Of a DNA stretch of 64,000 nucleotides, positions 29,470 through 40,111 are shown piece by piece; positions within the stretch are counted from its first letter, which is position 1; each line of letters opens with the position of its first letter. This DNA comes from Nitrosotalea sp. (GTDB taxonomy: Archaea > Thermoproteota > Nitrososphaeria > Nitrososphaerales > Nitrosopumilaceae). The notes under the pieces were generated by a model that was not told where the DNA came from, did no database searches, and saw only the letters and a program-made list of their open reading frames with translations. A program made the translations under genes and the position numbers. The stretch is from positions 1 through 64,000 of the forward strand of contig JAHEXH010000003.1 in assembly GCA_023252235.1 (NCBI GenBank). Direction: 5' to 3'.

Positions 29470-30099
29470 TTGTCTTCACAGGAATTCAGACATATCGTTA
29501 GAATTGCGGGTAAAGATGTTCCCGGTGCTAAAAAGACCATCATAGGAGTTGGTCAAGTAAAGGGTATAGGTTACAATTTTGCTAGATCACTTTTACAAGT
29601 ATTAAAAATTAATCCAGACAGCAATGTGGGTTTTCTCACAGAATCACAAGTAGAGCAAATAGAGAATGCGATGAGAAATCCTTCATCGGTTAACATACCA
29701 TCTTGGTTTCTAAACAGACGAAAAGATATGGACACAGGGAATGATTTTCACCTCATTACTTCAGATGTTGATTTTAATATAAGAAATGATATTGAACGAG
29801 AAAAAGGTATGAACAGTTGGAGAGGATTTCGTCATACATATGGATTAAAAGTTCGTGGACAAAGCACTCGCACTACTGGTAGAAAAGGTGGTGCAGTTGG
29901 AGTAAAGAAAGGTGGCAAGGTTTTACCAGCTGGTTCTCCAGGTGCTCCAGCTGAAGGTGCAGCGGCAGCAGCTCCAAAGGCTGGTGCAGCTCCTGCAGCG
30001 GCAGCAGCTCCAAAGGCTGGTGCAGCTCCTGCAGCGGCAGCAGCTCCAAAGGCTGGTGCAGCTCCTGCAGCAAAACCAGCTGCGGAAAAGAAGAAGTAG
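29470..30099 (+). CDS. rps13: 30S ribosomal protein S13 with Ala/Pro/Lys-rich repetitive C-terminal extension
   Basis: 209 aa; S13 core ([17 protein letters not shown]..., [21 protein letters not shown]) then [11 protein letters not shown] repeats; TTG start. Confidence 0.93.
   Translation: MSSQEFRHIVRIAGKDVPGAKKTIIGVGQVKGIGYNFARSLLQVLKINPDSNVGFLTESQVEQIENAMRNPSSVNIPSWFLNRRKDMDTGNDFHLITSDVDFNIRNDIEREKGMNSWRGFRHTYGLKVRGQSTRTTGRKGGAVGVKKGGKVLPAGSPGAPAEGAAAAAPKAGAAPAAAAAPKAGAAPAAAAAPKAGAAPAAKPAAEKKK
29959..30066 (+). repeat. Three perfect 36-bp tandem repeats inside rps13 ([12 protein letters not shown] x3)
   Basis: gcagcggcagcagctccaaaggctggtgcagctcct repeated at 29959, 29995 and 30031. Confidence 0.93.
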
Positions 30100-30108
30100 G
30101 TGAATTAG

Positions 30109-30675
30109 ATGGGAGATCATCCAAAGAATTCGCGCAAAATGTGGAGAAAACCAAAACGTCCTCTCAATTATGATTTACTAAATGAAGAATTACATGTTTT
30201 AGGTACTTTCGGACTCAAGAACAAAAGAGAATTATGGAAAGCACACACTGAACTTTCAAGAATAAGAAATCAAGCAAGATCACTCTTAGCATTAACCCAA
30301 GATATCAGAGTTACAAAAGAACCAATACTTATGAAATCACTTGCAAGAGTTGGACTTGTAAAGGAAAATTCAACATTAGATGATGTGCTTAATCTAAAAG
30401 TAGCCGACTTTTTATCTAGACGATTACAGACATTCATTCAGAAAAAAGAATCAATCAAGAGTCCATACTTGGCAAGACAAATAGTTGTTCACGGTCATGT
30501 AATGATTGGAGATAGAGTAGTCAATATTCCGTCATATACAGTAAAAGTTGAGGAAGAAGACCAAATTCACTTATCCCCAGAATTAGACCTTAACAAGGCA
30601 AAGCAGCAACTTACCCAAGAGGTAAAAACTGAACAGCCGGATCAGGAAGTAAAAACTGAACAGCCAACTGAGTAA
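30109..30675 (+). CDS. rps4: 30S ribosomal protein S4
   Basis: 188 aa; S4 domain (SRRLQTFIQKKESIKSPYLARQIVVHGHVMIGDRVVNIPSY); repetitive acidic tail EVKTEQP x2. Confidence 0.95.
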   Translation: MGDHPKNSRKMWRKPKRPLNYDLLNEELHVLGTFGLKNKRELWKAHTELSRIRNQARSLLALTQDIRVTKEPILMKSLARVGLVKENSTLDDVLNLKVADFLSRRLQTFIQKKESIKSPYLARQIVVHGHVMIGDRVVNIPSYTVKVEEEDQIHLSPELDLNKAKQQLTQEVKTEQPDQEVKTEQPTE

Positions 30676-30721
30676 AATACACGCAATCATTATTTATCAA
30701 TAAAATGTATAAAATATCAAC

Positions 30722-32482
30722 ATGTGTTCGATTATAGGATATCTAGGCATCAATTCTGCCGCCCCAATAATAGTCAAGGGGCTAAAAAGAATGGAATATC
30801 GAGGTTACGACAGTGTAGGAGTTGCAACTTTTTCAGAACACCATATCAATGTAAGAAAAGGAGTAGGCAAAGTCTTAGAGGTAAATAAAGCAGTAAAGCT
30901 CGATGAACTTTCTGGCACCATAGGAATAGGCCATACAAGATGGGCTACACATGGAATGGTAACTGATACAAACGCCCATCCACATCCATCAAGTTCAGGA
31001 GAAGTTGCCATTGTACATAATGGAATAATTGAGAATCATGAAGAGTTAAAAAAAGAACTCCAAGAGCGAGGTTATACTTTTAAAAGTCAGACAGACAGCG
31101 AGGTCATTGCAAATCTTCTTCAATACAATTATGACAAGACAAAAGAGATTAAAAAATCTGTAGTAGATACAGTTTCTGAGCTAAAAGGAAATTATGCGTT
31201 TGTGGCAGTTTTTCAAGATGGTACATTAGCTGCCGCTAGACTTCATGAACCGCTCATAATCGGAGTAGGAAAAGAAGGATATTTCATTTCAAGCGATGTG
31301 TTAGGATTTGTAGAATATACAGATGAAGTAATCTATCCAGATAACAGAGAATTTGTTATCATTGACACATCCGGATTGAAGATCTTTGATTTTGATGCAA
31401 ACCCAGTACAACATCAAATAACCAAAGTATCAAAAGAATTTGCCGATGCATATAAGGGACAATATGCTCATTACACTCTAAAAGAAATTTCAGAACAACC
31501 TACAACAATATTAAATGCTGGTAACAATACCAAAATTGAAATTGATTTAGCTTCTGATTTGATAAAGCATGCAAGAAACTTGTACATTACTGGAAGTGGA
31601 ACGAGTTATAATGCTGCATTAATTGCAAAATTTCTCTTTTCAAAATATGCAAAGATAAAGATCGATCCACTAATTTCTAGCGAAGCACAATTTTCTCCAG
31701 ACATATTTGAAGAGAAATCAATTCTAATTGCAATATCTCAAAGCGGAGAGAGTGCGGATGTATTAGAGGCCGTAAGCATTGCAAAAAAGGCAGGATCTAA
31801 AATTATATCAATTGTCAACATGATGACTTCTTCATTAGTTCATCAATCATCCATTTCAATTGGACTTAACTGTGGTCCAGAGATAGGAGTTGCCGCAACT
31901 AAGAGTTTCACTTCCCAACTTGTAGTGCTGTATAAAATGGTCGATAAGATATGCGATGGCTGCATAGGATTAGATCTTACAAAAGTGTCAGAGGCAATCA
32001 AGAAAATTCTTTCTAATGATTCCAAAATCCAAGATGTTGCAAGGAGACTAAAAGACGTTTCAGATATTTACGTATTAGGAAGAGGTATTCATTATCCAAT
32101 TGCTTCAGAAGGTTCATTGAAGCTAAAGGAGCTTACATACATTCATGCAGAAGGACTTCCTGGTGGAGAATTAAAACATGGGCCATTAGCATTGATGGAT
32201 TCTAATTCTTATGTGTTAATCATAAATCCAAATGATTCAACCTATAATGATACGTTAACATCAGCTAGGGAGATAAAAGCTAGAGGTGCCAAGATAATAG
32301 GAATTTCTGATAAACCAAGTGATGTATACGATTACTGGATAGACATTCCCAGCATTACGGAGTCATTGTATCCACTTGTAGAGATAGTACCCATACAACT
32401 TCTTGCATATTATGCAGCACTTGAGAAAGATACAGATCCAGACTACCCAAGAAACTTGGCAAAATCAGTAACAGTCAAGTAA
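30722..32482 (+). CDS. glmS: Glutamine-fructose-6-phosphate aminotransferase (isomerizing)
   Basis: 586 aa; MCSIIGYLG N-terminal glutaminase, GHTRWATHG, two SIS domains. Confidence 0.97.
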   Translation: MCSIIGYLGINSAAPIIVKGLKRMEYRGYDSVGVATFSEHHINVRKGVGKVLEVNKAVKLDELSGTIGIGHTRWATHGMVTDTNAHPHPSSSGEVAIVHNGIIENHEELKKELQERGYTFKSQTDSEVIANLLQYNYDKTKEIKKSVVDTVSELKGNYAFVAVFQDGTLAAARLHEPLIIGVGKEGYFISSDVLGFVEYTDEVIYPDNREFVIIDTSGLKIFDFDANPVQHQITKVSKEFADAYKGQYAHYTLKEISEQPTTILNAGNNTKIEIDLASDLIKHARNLYITGSGTSYNAALIAKFLFSKYAKIKIDPLISSEAQFSPDIFEEKSILIAISQSGESADVLEAVSIAKKAGSKIISIVNMMTSSLVHQSSISIGLNCGPEIGVAATKSFTSQLVVLYKMVDKICDGCIGLDLTKVSEAIKKILSNDSKIQDVARRLKDVSDIYVLGRGIHYPIASEGSLKLKELTYIHAEGLPGGELKHGPLALMDSNSYVLIINPNDSTYNDTLTSAREIKARGAKIIGISDKPSDVYDYWIDIPSITESLYPLVEIVPIQLLAYYAALEKDTDPDYPRNLAKSVTVK

Positions 32483-33539
32483 TTTTTGCATATTCTTTTT
32501 CAGTCAAATCCAAAAGTCCTTTGGCATCAATTCCGGTTTTCAACATACATGCAATAGACGCACCTCCTGCACCAGCTCCTTCTTTGACAAATCCTTCAGC
32601 ATAGGATCGTAATCCAGAAATTTCAGATTCAGCAAGTTTGAGTTTAGCTACCAGTATAGGAATATCCAGTATCTGCGATACAGTCTCAACCAAATTTGCA
32701 GATTTGTCTTCGGTCACATAAGAAGTAGTACCAATAGAGGTATTCTTTCCTTCAAACCCTATGCTTTTTGCAAAAGCAAGTACAGCGGCCATTTGTGTTC
32801 CTCCGGCTAATATCACCCTAGATATTTCTGAAGCTGTACTAAGAATACCTGCAACTGTTGGAATCATTGGATCACCTAATTGTGAAACAATTTCAAAGGG
32901 ATCATTTGATTGCAATCTTTTTAGTGCATCCTTTACGGTTTGAGTTTTAAGTTCTATAGGATTTTCTGGCATGCTACTACTAACAAGTCCTCTAATTCCA
33001 AGTCCTTCAAGCACTCCAAGTGCAGTTGTGGTACCACCCGGAATGCTCTCACCAACAACAACACAATCAGTTGAAGCTCCCAAGAATCTTCCAATTATTC
33101 TGCCATATTCTACCGCTTTCCCAATTTCTTCCATACTCAGTGCCGGTTCTTTTCCGATATTTTTTCCATAGTCCAAGTTCATATCAATGAAAGGAAGTTT
33201 TGGTGATACCTTACTGCCTGCGTTTACAATAATACTTGGAATACTTGCTGCTTCTAGTGCTGTTTTTGTTAACAATGCAGGCGTTGGTTTTCCATCAGGA
33301 GTCATAGGAATTACAGATATGCTTTTGCAATACCCATAGTGAATAAATTCAGCGTCGGCAGGTCCTGTGAATTTTATCAGATCAGGATGCTTTCCAGCCA
33401 TAGTTATTCCCGGTATTTCGGATGTTGCAGTATAAGAAATAACCAAAGAAAAAATAAATTTTTTTTGTTCAGTTTGTTTTATGAATTCTAAACCTTTTTG
33501 CTTGTTTCCGAATATTTCGATGTCTTGCAGATTAATCAC
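32475..33539 (-). CDS. CobT-like nicotinate mononucleotide-dependent phosphoribosyltransferase (archaeal type)
   Basis: 354 aa; GESIPGGTTTALGVLEGLGI, ILAGGTQMAAVLAFA. Confidence 0.8.
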   Translation of the reverse strand: MINLQDIEIFGNKQKGLEFIKQTEQKKFIFSLVISYTATSEIPGITMAGKHPDLIKFTGPADAEFIHYGYCKSISVIPMTPDGKPTPALLTKTALEAASIPSIIVNAGSKVSPKLPFIDMNLDYGKNIGKEPALSMEEIGKAVEYGRIIGRFLGASTDCVVVGESIPGGTTTALGVLEGLGIRGLVSSSMPENPIELKTQTVKDALKRLQSNDPFEIVSQLGDPMIPTVAGILSTASEISRVILAGGTQMAAVLAFAKSIGFEGKNTSIGTTSYVTEDKSANLVETVSQILDIPILVAKLKLAESEISGLRSYAEGFVKEGAGAGGASIACMLKTGIDAKGLLDLTEKEYAKIT

Positions 33540-34146
33540 TGCCCATAAAATTCACAAATTCTTCTTCAGTTCTAGGTTGTAATACAAAATTAGTTTTTTT
33601 TTCTTTACCTATTGTTGAATTTGGAGAGATTCCATAATTATGCCCAGGATACAACACAAAGTTATCATCAAGTCTGTAAATAACATCAAACAAGCTATGA
33701 TAAAGCTCTTTTGCACTCCCTCCAGGCAAATCAACTCTGCCACAATTCCCTACAAAAAGTGCATCTCCTGAAAAAATTTTTCCGTCACCAACTAGACAAA
33801 TACTATCTTTTGAGTGTCCAGGAGTATGAAGTACAATAAGTTCGGAATTACCAAACTTTATTTTTTCTCCATTGGATAATCGTATATCATTTTTCAGGGT
33901 AGAGGATTCATGTTGTAAGATTTTAGATTTTGTATGTTTTACTATCGCATCATTTCCTATTGTATGATCGAAATGATGATGTGTATTTATTATGTATTTG
34001 ACTTTGAGAGAGTTTCTTTCCAATGTTTCAATTACCAAATCTAGATCCCAAGACGGATCAATAATCACTGCTTCTTTAGTCTCTTCATCTTCAATAACAT
34101 AAGTAAAGTTTTGCATATTTCCTACTTCTAGTTGATACACTTTCAT
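33532..34146 (-). CDS. MBL-fold metallo-hydrolase (glyoxalase II-like)
   Basis: 204 aa; NTHHHFDHTIGN, HTPGHSKDSICL, PGHNYG. Confidence 0.88.
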   Translation of the reverse strand: MKVYQLEVGNMQNFTYVIEDEETKEAVIIDPSWDLDLVIETLERNSLKVKYIINTHHHFDHTIGNDAIVKHTKSKILQHESSTLKNDIRLSNGEKIKFGNSELIVLHTPGHSKDSICLVGDGKIFSGDALFVGNCGRVDLPGGSAKELYHSLFDVIYRLDDNFVLYPGHNYGISPNSTIGKEKKTNFVLQPRTEEEFVNFMGSD

Positions 34147-34850
34147 AACACGCCAATCTCCGCTTCTGGAGGTATTCCTATTTTCTCAACGACTATTTTT
34201 CCACACATATCTTTACCTTTTGGCATCCCAATTTTCATTTTGTGAAAAGTTATAGTGATATCAGCTTTTACACACTTGTCATTTACTATTCCGGTATCTG
34301 GATCAAGGCCAGATGGTACATCAACAGCCAATTTGAAAGCATGAGATTTGTTTATGAGATCTATTGCTGATGAATACGGTTCTCGAATATTTCCAAGTAT
34401 ACCAGTGCCAAGTATCCCATCTACTATCATTTCTGCGTCAATTGCATAATCAAGTCCATCAGTGTCAGATGCAAGTACAAGATTCACCGAATTCATTTTC
34501 TCTAAAATTTTCCAGTTAGATCTAGCTTCTTCTGTCTTTATTTTATCTGGATGTCCTAGAAGTATAACGGTAGGTTGAAACCCAAATCCAGCCAAGTGTC
34601 TTGCCACAACAAAAGCATCACCACCATTATTTCCCAGTCCCGCAAAAACGATTATCTTTTTTGACGTTAAATCAGAATAGCGCTCAATAATGTATCTGGC
34701 AGTAGCGGCGCCTGCGTTTTCCATCATTAGTTTTCTAAAAAAACCCATTTGATGCCCATTCTCTTCAATTTGCATCATTTGTTTTACAGTGATTTCCACA
34801 ACAATGTGGAATTTTATGTCAAATATGGGCTTTACCAATGCAGTATTCAT
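34143..34850 (-). CDS. nnrE: NAD(P)H-hydrate epimerase (YjeF N-terminal)
   Basis: 235 aa; MMENAGAATARYI, VFAGLGNNGGDAFVVARHLAGFG, DVPSGLDPDTG; start possibly downstream of 34850. Confidence 0.88.
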   Translation of the reverse strand: MNTALVKPIFDIKFHIVVEITVKQMMQIEENGHQMGFFRKLMMENAGAATARYIIERYSDLTSKKIIVFAGLGNNGGDAFVVARHLAGFGFQPTVILLGHPDKIKTEEARSNWKILEKMNSVNLVLASDTDGLDYAIDAEMIVDGILGTGILGNIREPYSSAIDLINKSHAFKLAVDVPSGLDPDTGIVNDKCVKADITITFHKMKIGMPKGKDMCGKIVVEKIGIPPEAEIGVL

Positions 34851-35112
34851 GTACGAAGTTCGTTGTATTTTGAAAGCGATCTCAAGTTTGCTGAAATCAT
34901 GCTACTACATTATTTGGCAAATTAATTGGAATTTCTTGAACAATAATGATACCACAATGTGATGAGTAGTGGGAATTCAAGACTATTGGACGAATAATCA
35001 AAACATTAAGAGATGAAAAAATAATTTCATCAAATGAAATGTAGAATGTTCCTATCAACACATGATAGTATTTTTTAATCAATTCAGTTTGATAGTGTCT
35101 TTAAATTTTTAA

Positions 35113-35197
35113 TGCGGGAGAAGGGATTCGAACCCTCGAAATCCTAAGATACTAGCCCCTCAAGCTAGCGCCTTTGACCAGGCTGGGCGACTCCCGC
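35113..35197 (-). tRNA. tRNA-Leu (anticodon GAG)
   Basis: Reverse complement GCGGGAG...CTAGC-TTGAGGG-GCTAG...CTCCCGC-A with long variable arm. Confidence 0.93.
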
Positions 35198-35246
35198 ACA
35201 TTTGGTTTTACCCATGTATGGTTTTTATAAGCCTTGATTACTTTTT

Positions 35247-35489
35247 GTGTCTGTGCTGATTCCTGTTAGATGTTTTAGTTGTGGAAATTTGATTGCTGAC
35301 AAGTTTAAAGAATATCAAAATCGTGTAAAAAGCGGCGAAGATCCTAAAAAGGTTTTAGATTCATTTGGCTTCAAAAGATATTGTTGCAGAGCTATGATAT
35401 TGACATCAGTTGAAACAATACATCAAGTTATTCCATTTTACGAAGCAATTAGAAGAAGAGAACAAGAAGTAAGATCCGAACTAGAATAG
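35247..35489 (+). CDS. rpoN: DNA-directed RNA polymerase subunit N
   Basis: 80 aa; IPVRCFSCGNLIADK...YCCRAMILT; GTG start. Confidence 0.93.
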   Translation: MSVLIPVRCFSCGNLIADKFKEYQNRVKSGEDPKKVLDSFGFKRYCCRAMILTSVETIHQVIPFYEAIRRREQEVRSELE

Positions 35490-35490
35490 A

Positions 35491-36729
35491 ATGCCTCTGA
35501 TTACCTCAATTAAAGGTAGAATACTTTACAACAGCAGAGGAAGTCAAACCATAGAAGTCGATGTAATATCAGACAATAAACATCTGGGACGAGTATGTGC
35601 TCCCTCAGGAGCAAGCGTAGGCAAATATGAAGCGAAGAGTTTTCCTCAAGATAAACCAGAAAAGAGTTTAGATATTTTAAAAAAGAACGCGAAGAAATTT
35701 GTTGGTTTTGATTCATCAAACTTAAAAATAATTCATGAAATTTTAAGAGAAATTGATCCAACTCCCAATTATTCTAAAGTTGGAGGTTCGCTAGCATTTG
35801 CATTAACTATTGCATCAATCGAATCTGCTTCAAAATCATTAGACATTCCAATGTTCAGATTATTAGCAAAAGATTCAACTTTTAGATTTCCATTTCCTCT
35901 TGGAAATATTCTAGGAGGTGGTGCACATGCTGGACCTGGTACACCAGACATTCAAGAGATCCTAGTTTGTGCAACAGGATCTAAAACGATTCATGATGCA
36001 ATAGAGATTAACTTGGCAGTGCACAAAGAAGTGGGAAAAATCCTAGCCAAAAAAGATCCAAGTTTTACAAATGGAAGAGGAGATGAAGGCGGTTGGGCAC
36101 CCAAATTAAAAAATGATGAGGCATTAGAAATATCTGCAAAAGCTTGCGAGCAGCTAGGTTTTACACTAGGAAAAGAAGTTTCTTTAGGAGTGGATTTTGC
36201 TTCATCCACTCAATGGAATGAAAAGAAAAAGAAATACGTATACAATAGAGCAGGTTTTGAAAATACTCCACAAAAACAGATCGATTTTGCTTCAGATATA
36301 ATAAAAAAATACAAACTGGTTTATGCTGAAGATGCCGTTCATGAAGAGGCTTTTGAAGACATGGCAGTCTTGACCAAAAAGTTCCCGCGTGTACTGATAA
36401 CTGGAGATGATCTCTTAGTGACAAATACGAAGATTCTCAAAAAAGCAGTAAAAATAAGAGCGTGTAGTGGAGCCATATTGAAAGTAAATCAAGCAGGAAG
36501 CCTCTATGATGCTTTAGAATTTGCAAAAGAGGCAAACAATAACAATGTAAAACTAATCACATCTCATAGATCTGGAGAATCAACTGATTCTCACATATCA
36601 CATATTGGACTTGCAACCAAATCAAAGATGCTCAAGGTTGGGATATTAGGTGGGGAGAGAATAGCCAAGCTTAACGAATTGGTACGACTTTCAGAGTATG
36701 ATTTAATACGTGGAATGGCCGAGATTTAG
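35491..36729 (+). CDS. eno: Enolase
   Basis: 412 aa; NILGGGAHA, GDEGGWAP, LITSHRSGESTDSHISH. Confidence 0.97.
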   Translation: MPLITSIKGRILYNSRGSQTIEVDVISDNKHLGRVCAPSGASVGKYEAKSFPQDKPEKSLDILKKNAKKFVGFDSSNLKIIHEILREIDPTPNYSKVGGSLAFALTIASIESASKSLDIPMFRLLAKDSTFRFPFPLGNILGGGAHAGPGTPDIQEILVCATGSKTIHDAIEINLAVHKEVGKILAKKDPSFTNGRGDEGGWAPKLKNDEALEISAKACEQLGFTLGKEVSLGVDFASSTQWNEKKKKYVYNRAGFENTPQKQIDFASDIIKKYKLVYAEDAVHEEAFEDMAVLTKKFPRVLITGDDLLVTNTKILKKAVKIRACSGAILKVNQAGSLYDALEFAKEANNNNVKLITSHRSGESTDSHISHIGLATKSKMLKVGILGGERIAKLNELVRLSEYDLIRGMAEI

Positions 36730-36738
36730 AAACACACG

Positions 36739-37410
36739 ATGAGTAAACAAGAAGACTTTGAACATATGGAGAAATACGTATTATCTACCGGAATAAGAGT
36801 AGGAACTCAAGTAAAAACAAAATTCATGAATTCGTTTGTTACAAAGGCAACAAATGAAGGTCTTTACATTATAGACAGTAAGAAAACATTATCAAGAATT
36901 CAAACCGCAGCCAAATTTATCAATAGAGCAGATATAACAAAAGTTTTAGTTTGTTCAGGTAGAGAATATGCCAGTACACCAGTTGAGAAATTCTGTGAGA
37001 TCACCGGTGCAACTCCTATGCTTGGAAGATTCATGCCAGGTACTCTGACAAATCCACTATTACCATATTATAGAGAACCAGAATTAGTCTTCATTTCAGA
37101 TCCACAAGTAGACGAACAAGCAATTGTAGAAGCTACTAATGCAGGAATTCCAGTCATAGGTATTTCAAATACGGACAATGTTACTTCCAAAGTTGACTTG
37201 GTAATTCCAGCAAACAACAGAGGAAGAAAATCTTTGGCTGCAACTTATTGGTTATTAGCAAGAGAAATTCTAATGCAGAAAGGCAAACTAAAAGACGCAG
37301 AGTCTATGAAATATCAAATAGATGACTTTGAAACAAAGATAACTGAAGAAGAATTAGAAGAAGAGTCAGAAAGAATGCCACCTTCAAGAATGAGAACACA
37401 GAGGCAATAA
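36739..37410 (+). CDS. rps2: 30S ribosomal protein S2
   Basis: 223 aa; GRFMPGTLTNP, IPVIGISNTDN, VIPANNRGRKSL. Confidence 0.96.
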   Translation: MSKQEDFEHMEKYVLSTGIRVGTQVKTKFMNSFVTKATNEGLYIIDSKKTLSRIQTAAKFINRADITKVLVCSGREYASTPVEKFCEITGATPMLGRFMPGTLTNPLLPYYREPELVFISDPQVDEQAIVEATNAGIPVIGISNTDNVTSKVDLVIPANNRGRKSLAATYWLLAREILMQKGKLKDAESMKYQIDDFETKITEEELEEESERMPPSRMRTQRQ

Positions 37411-37414
37411 CACA

Positions 37415-38251
37415 ATGCAGGTAAGGACACCAGCTGTTGCTGGAATGTTCTATCCAAAAACAAATCAGGAATTAAAATCAAGCATACGAAATTGTTTTCT
37501 ACACAATTATGGTCCTGGAAAATTACCACCTTCTCCTAATGATAAAAAAATTATCGGCGTCATATGTCCTCATGCAGGATACGAGTATTCCGGTCCAATA
37601 GCTGCAAATTCATACTATGCAATATCATCACAAAGACCAGATCTTGTAATAATAATTGGACCAAATCACTGGGGAATAGGACGAGATGTTGCTACAATGA
37701 AAGAAGGAGTATGGAGAACACCACTTGGAGACATCGAAGTAGATACAGAACATGCAATTGAAATCAATAAAATCTGTAATATGATAGAACTAGATTCTTT
37801 TTCTCACACGAGAGATCATTGTTTAGAAGTACAACTTCCAATGCTTCAAGAAACATTTTCTCACAAATTCAAGATCTTACCTTTAATTTTAATTGACCAA
37901 AGATACCATACTGCAATAGAAATTGGTAAAGCTATAGCAAAGATTTCTAAAATTAAAAAGACCACGATAATTGGATCATCTGATTTTACTCATTACGAAT
38001 CAAATGATTTTGCACATGCACAGGACAAATCTTTGATAGAATCGATAGTTAGCTTAGATGTAGACAGATTTTACAGTGTTTTACAAGAAAAACAGATTAG
38101 TGCATGTGGTTATGGAGCGATTGCATCTACCATGATAGCTTGTAAGGAACTGGGAGCAACAAAGGGCATCTTGAAGAAATATGCTACCAGTGGGGACATG
38201 ACAGGCGATAAAAGTTCAGTAGTAGGATATGCATCGATAGTGTTTTCATGA
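37415..38251 (+). CDS. amrB: AmmeMemoRadiSam system protein B (MEMO1 family)
   Basis: 278 aa; VRTPAVAGMFYP, CPHAGYEYSGPIAANSY, SSDFTHY. Confidence 0.9.
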   Translation: MQVRTPAVAGMFYPKTNQELKSSIRNCFLHNYGPGKLPPSPNDKKIIGVICPHAGYEYSGPIAANSYYAISSQRPDLVIIIGPNHWGIGRDVATMKEGVWRTPLGDIEVDTEHAIEINKICNMIELDSFSHTRDHCLEVQLPMLQETFSHKFKILPLILIDQRYHTAIEIGKAIAKISKIKKTTIIGSSDFTHYESNDFAHAQDKSLIESIVSLDVDRFYSVLQEKQISACGYGAIASTMIACKELGATKGILKKYATSGDMTGDKSSVVGYASIVFS

Positions 38252-39201
38252 AATCTGTTGCATCTGCACCTGGGAAAATCATCCTTTTTGGAGAGCATTT
38301 TGTGGTGTATGGTATAAAGGCAATACTCTGTTCCATAGACAAGAGAATAACTGCTACCTCACAATTCTTGGATGAAAAGATAGTCAGAGTAAGTTCTTCA
38401 CTAGGAGAGTCAGAGATGGATCTAAATTCATTAAACAATTTGGAAAAAATACCACAAAAATTTATGAAACCATTTTTTTATGTAGCACAGAAAGCAATAG
38501 AAGAAAATTCCTCAGAACATGGCATAGAAATAATTTTAGAATCACAGATACCGGCAGGAGTAGGACTAGGTTCATCATCTGCAGCATGCGTTGCAGTTAC
38601 AGCTTCAGTCAATGGGTTATTCAATAAACTATCAAAAGAAGAAGTAGTAAAAAGAGCAATACAAGCAGAACGTACTATATTTGAACAGAACTCAGGTGCA
38701 GATTCATCAGTCTCTACATTCGGTGGACTAATGTCATACGATCTAAAGAATGGCTTTCAAGACATACCATCAAGAAATAATTTGAATTTCATAATATCAA
38801 ACTCTGCCCAGATTCATGACACTCAAGATATAGTAAGACAAGTCAGGAATTTTAAAGAAAAAAATGAAGATATGTTTAGGAAATTATGTAAGCAAGAAAT
38901 TGAGATAGTCAAAAATGCAACAACCGCCTTGAAAGACAATAACTTGAATGAATTAGGTTCACTGATGTTAAAAAATCAAGATTTATTAAAACAAATAGGA
39001 ATTTCAACAGAAAAAATTGATCTTTTAGTTAGGGAGGCAAAGAAGACAGCATATGGTGCAAAAATAACAGGAGCTGGTGGAGGTGGATGTATTATTTCTC
39101 TTGTAGACAATTCTAACATGGGAGACACTTTAGATAATTTAAGAAAAATTTCAGACTGTTTTTTGGCAAAAATAGATTACAATGGACTGACATATAGATA
39201 A
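38248..39201 (+). CDS. mvk: Mevalonate kinase
   Basis: 317 aa; SAPGKIILFGEHFVVYG, IPAGVGLGSSSAACVA, KITGAGGGGCI. Confidence 0.94.
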   Translation: MKSVASAPGKIILFGEHFVVYGIKAILCSIDKRITATSQFLDEKIVRVSSSLGESEMDLNSLNNLEKIPQKFMKPFFYVAQKAIEENSSEHGIEIILESQIPAGVGLGSSSAACVAVTASVNGLFNKLSKEEVVKRAIQAERTIFEQNSGADSSVSTFGGLMSYDLKNGFQDIPSRNNLNFIISNSAQIHDTQDIVRQVRNFKEKNEDMFRKLCKQEIEIVKNATTALKDNNLNELGSLMLKNQDLLKQIGISTEKIDLLVREAKKTAYGAKITGAGGGGCIISLVDNSNMGDTLDNLRKISDCFLAKIDYNGLTYR

Positions 39202-39317
39202 AATACAAAATTTAGTTCCAATTCTAATTATTAATAATTTACAAAATAAATATTCATTCAGAAAGGGAAGTAAATATATGATACCTCGTATCAACCAAAA
39301 AGTTTCATAATAACCAC

Positions 39318-40109
39318 ATGATTTCAGTGAGATACTTTTTAAAACCGTTCATAGCACTAGTAAAAATCATGATCTTGATGAAACTTGGAGGTTCAATCAT
39401 CACCAACAAAGAAAAGCCATTGACGCCTAATAGAAATTCAATAAGAAGAATTGCTTCATATCTCAAAAATGTAGACGAACCACTTGTTATCATACATGGT
39501 GGAGGTTCTTTTGGACATTATTGGTCTGTAAAATATGACATGCATACAAAACCACAAAAATACAGCGCTAAAGGAGTAGCTGTTGTCAAAAATTCAATGG
39601 TAGAACTAAACAGTATTGTACTAGAATCATTTCTAGAATCAGGTCTAAAACCATATTGTTTACCTCCTGGTGATTTTATGATAGGAGACAAACCACTTAT
39701 CAAAAAAGTTAAAGAAATTCCCAAAATTGCAAAGACAGGATTAACGCCAATTTCCTATGGAGATGCCATGTGGTTTGGAAAAAACAAGTTTTACATTTTG
39801 TCTGGAGATAGAATTATGGGAGTTCTTTCCAAACTATTACATCCTAGACTTGCGATTTTTGTTACAAATGTAGATGGAGTGTATTCAGATATGAAAAGCA
39901 AGAGGCTTTTGAGCGAGATCAGTAAAGAGAAACCGATTACCTCAGATGTAACAATGGATGTAACTGGAGGAATGTCTCGTAAAATAAAAGAAGCTTTTAG
40001 AATATCAAAGGGCGGAACTGACGTTTTCTTTGTGAACGGAAATATCCCAAGAAGAATAACAAATGCAATAAATGGCAAGAGTTTTGAGGGAACAATATTC
40101 AGTGGATAA
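39318..40109 (+). CDS. ipk: Isopentenyl phosphate kinase
   Basis: 263 aa; MKLGGSIITNKEKP, IIHGGGSFGHYW; start probably at 39369 or 39378. Confidence 0.9.
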   Translation: MISVRYFLKPFIALVKIMILMKLGGSIITNKEKPLTPNRNSIRRIASYLKNVDEPLVIIHGGGSFGHYWSVKYDMHTKPQKYSAKGVAVVKNSMVELNSIVLESFLESGLKPYCLPPGDFMIGDKPLIKKVKEIPKIAKTGLTPISYGDAMWFGKNKFYILSGDRIMGVLSKLLHPRLAIFVTNVDGVYSDMKSKRLLSEISKEKPITSDVTMDVTGGMSRKIKEAFRISKGGTDVFFVNGNIPRRITNAINGKSFEGTIFSG

Positions 40110-40111
40110 CC

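Noticed and set aside
29873-30154. Leu/Gln-rich ORFs on both strands over the rps13 repeat
   Set aside because: Out-of-frame readings of the 36-bp repeats; the S13 frame explains the locus.
34897-35082. 61-aa minus-strand ORF between nnrE and tRNA-Leu
   Set aside because: No family signal and atypical composition; treated as noncoding.
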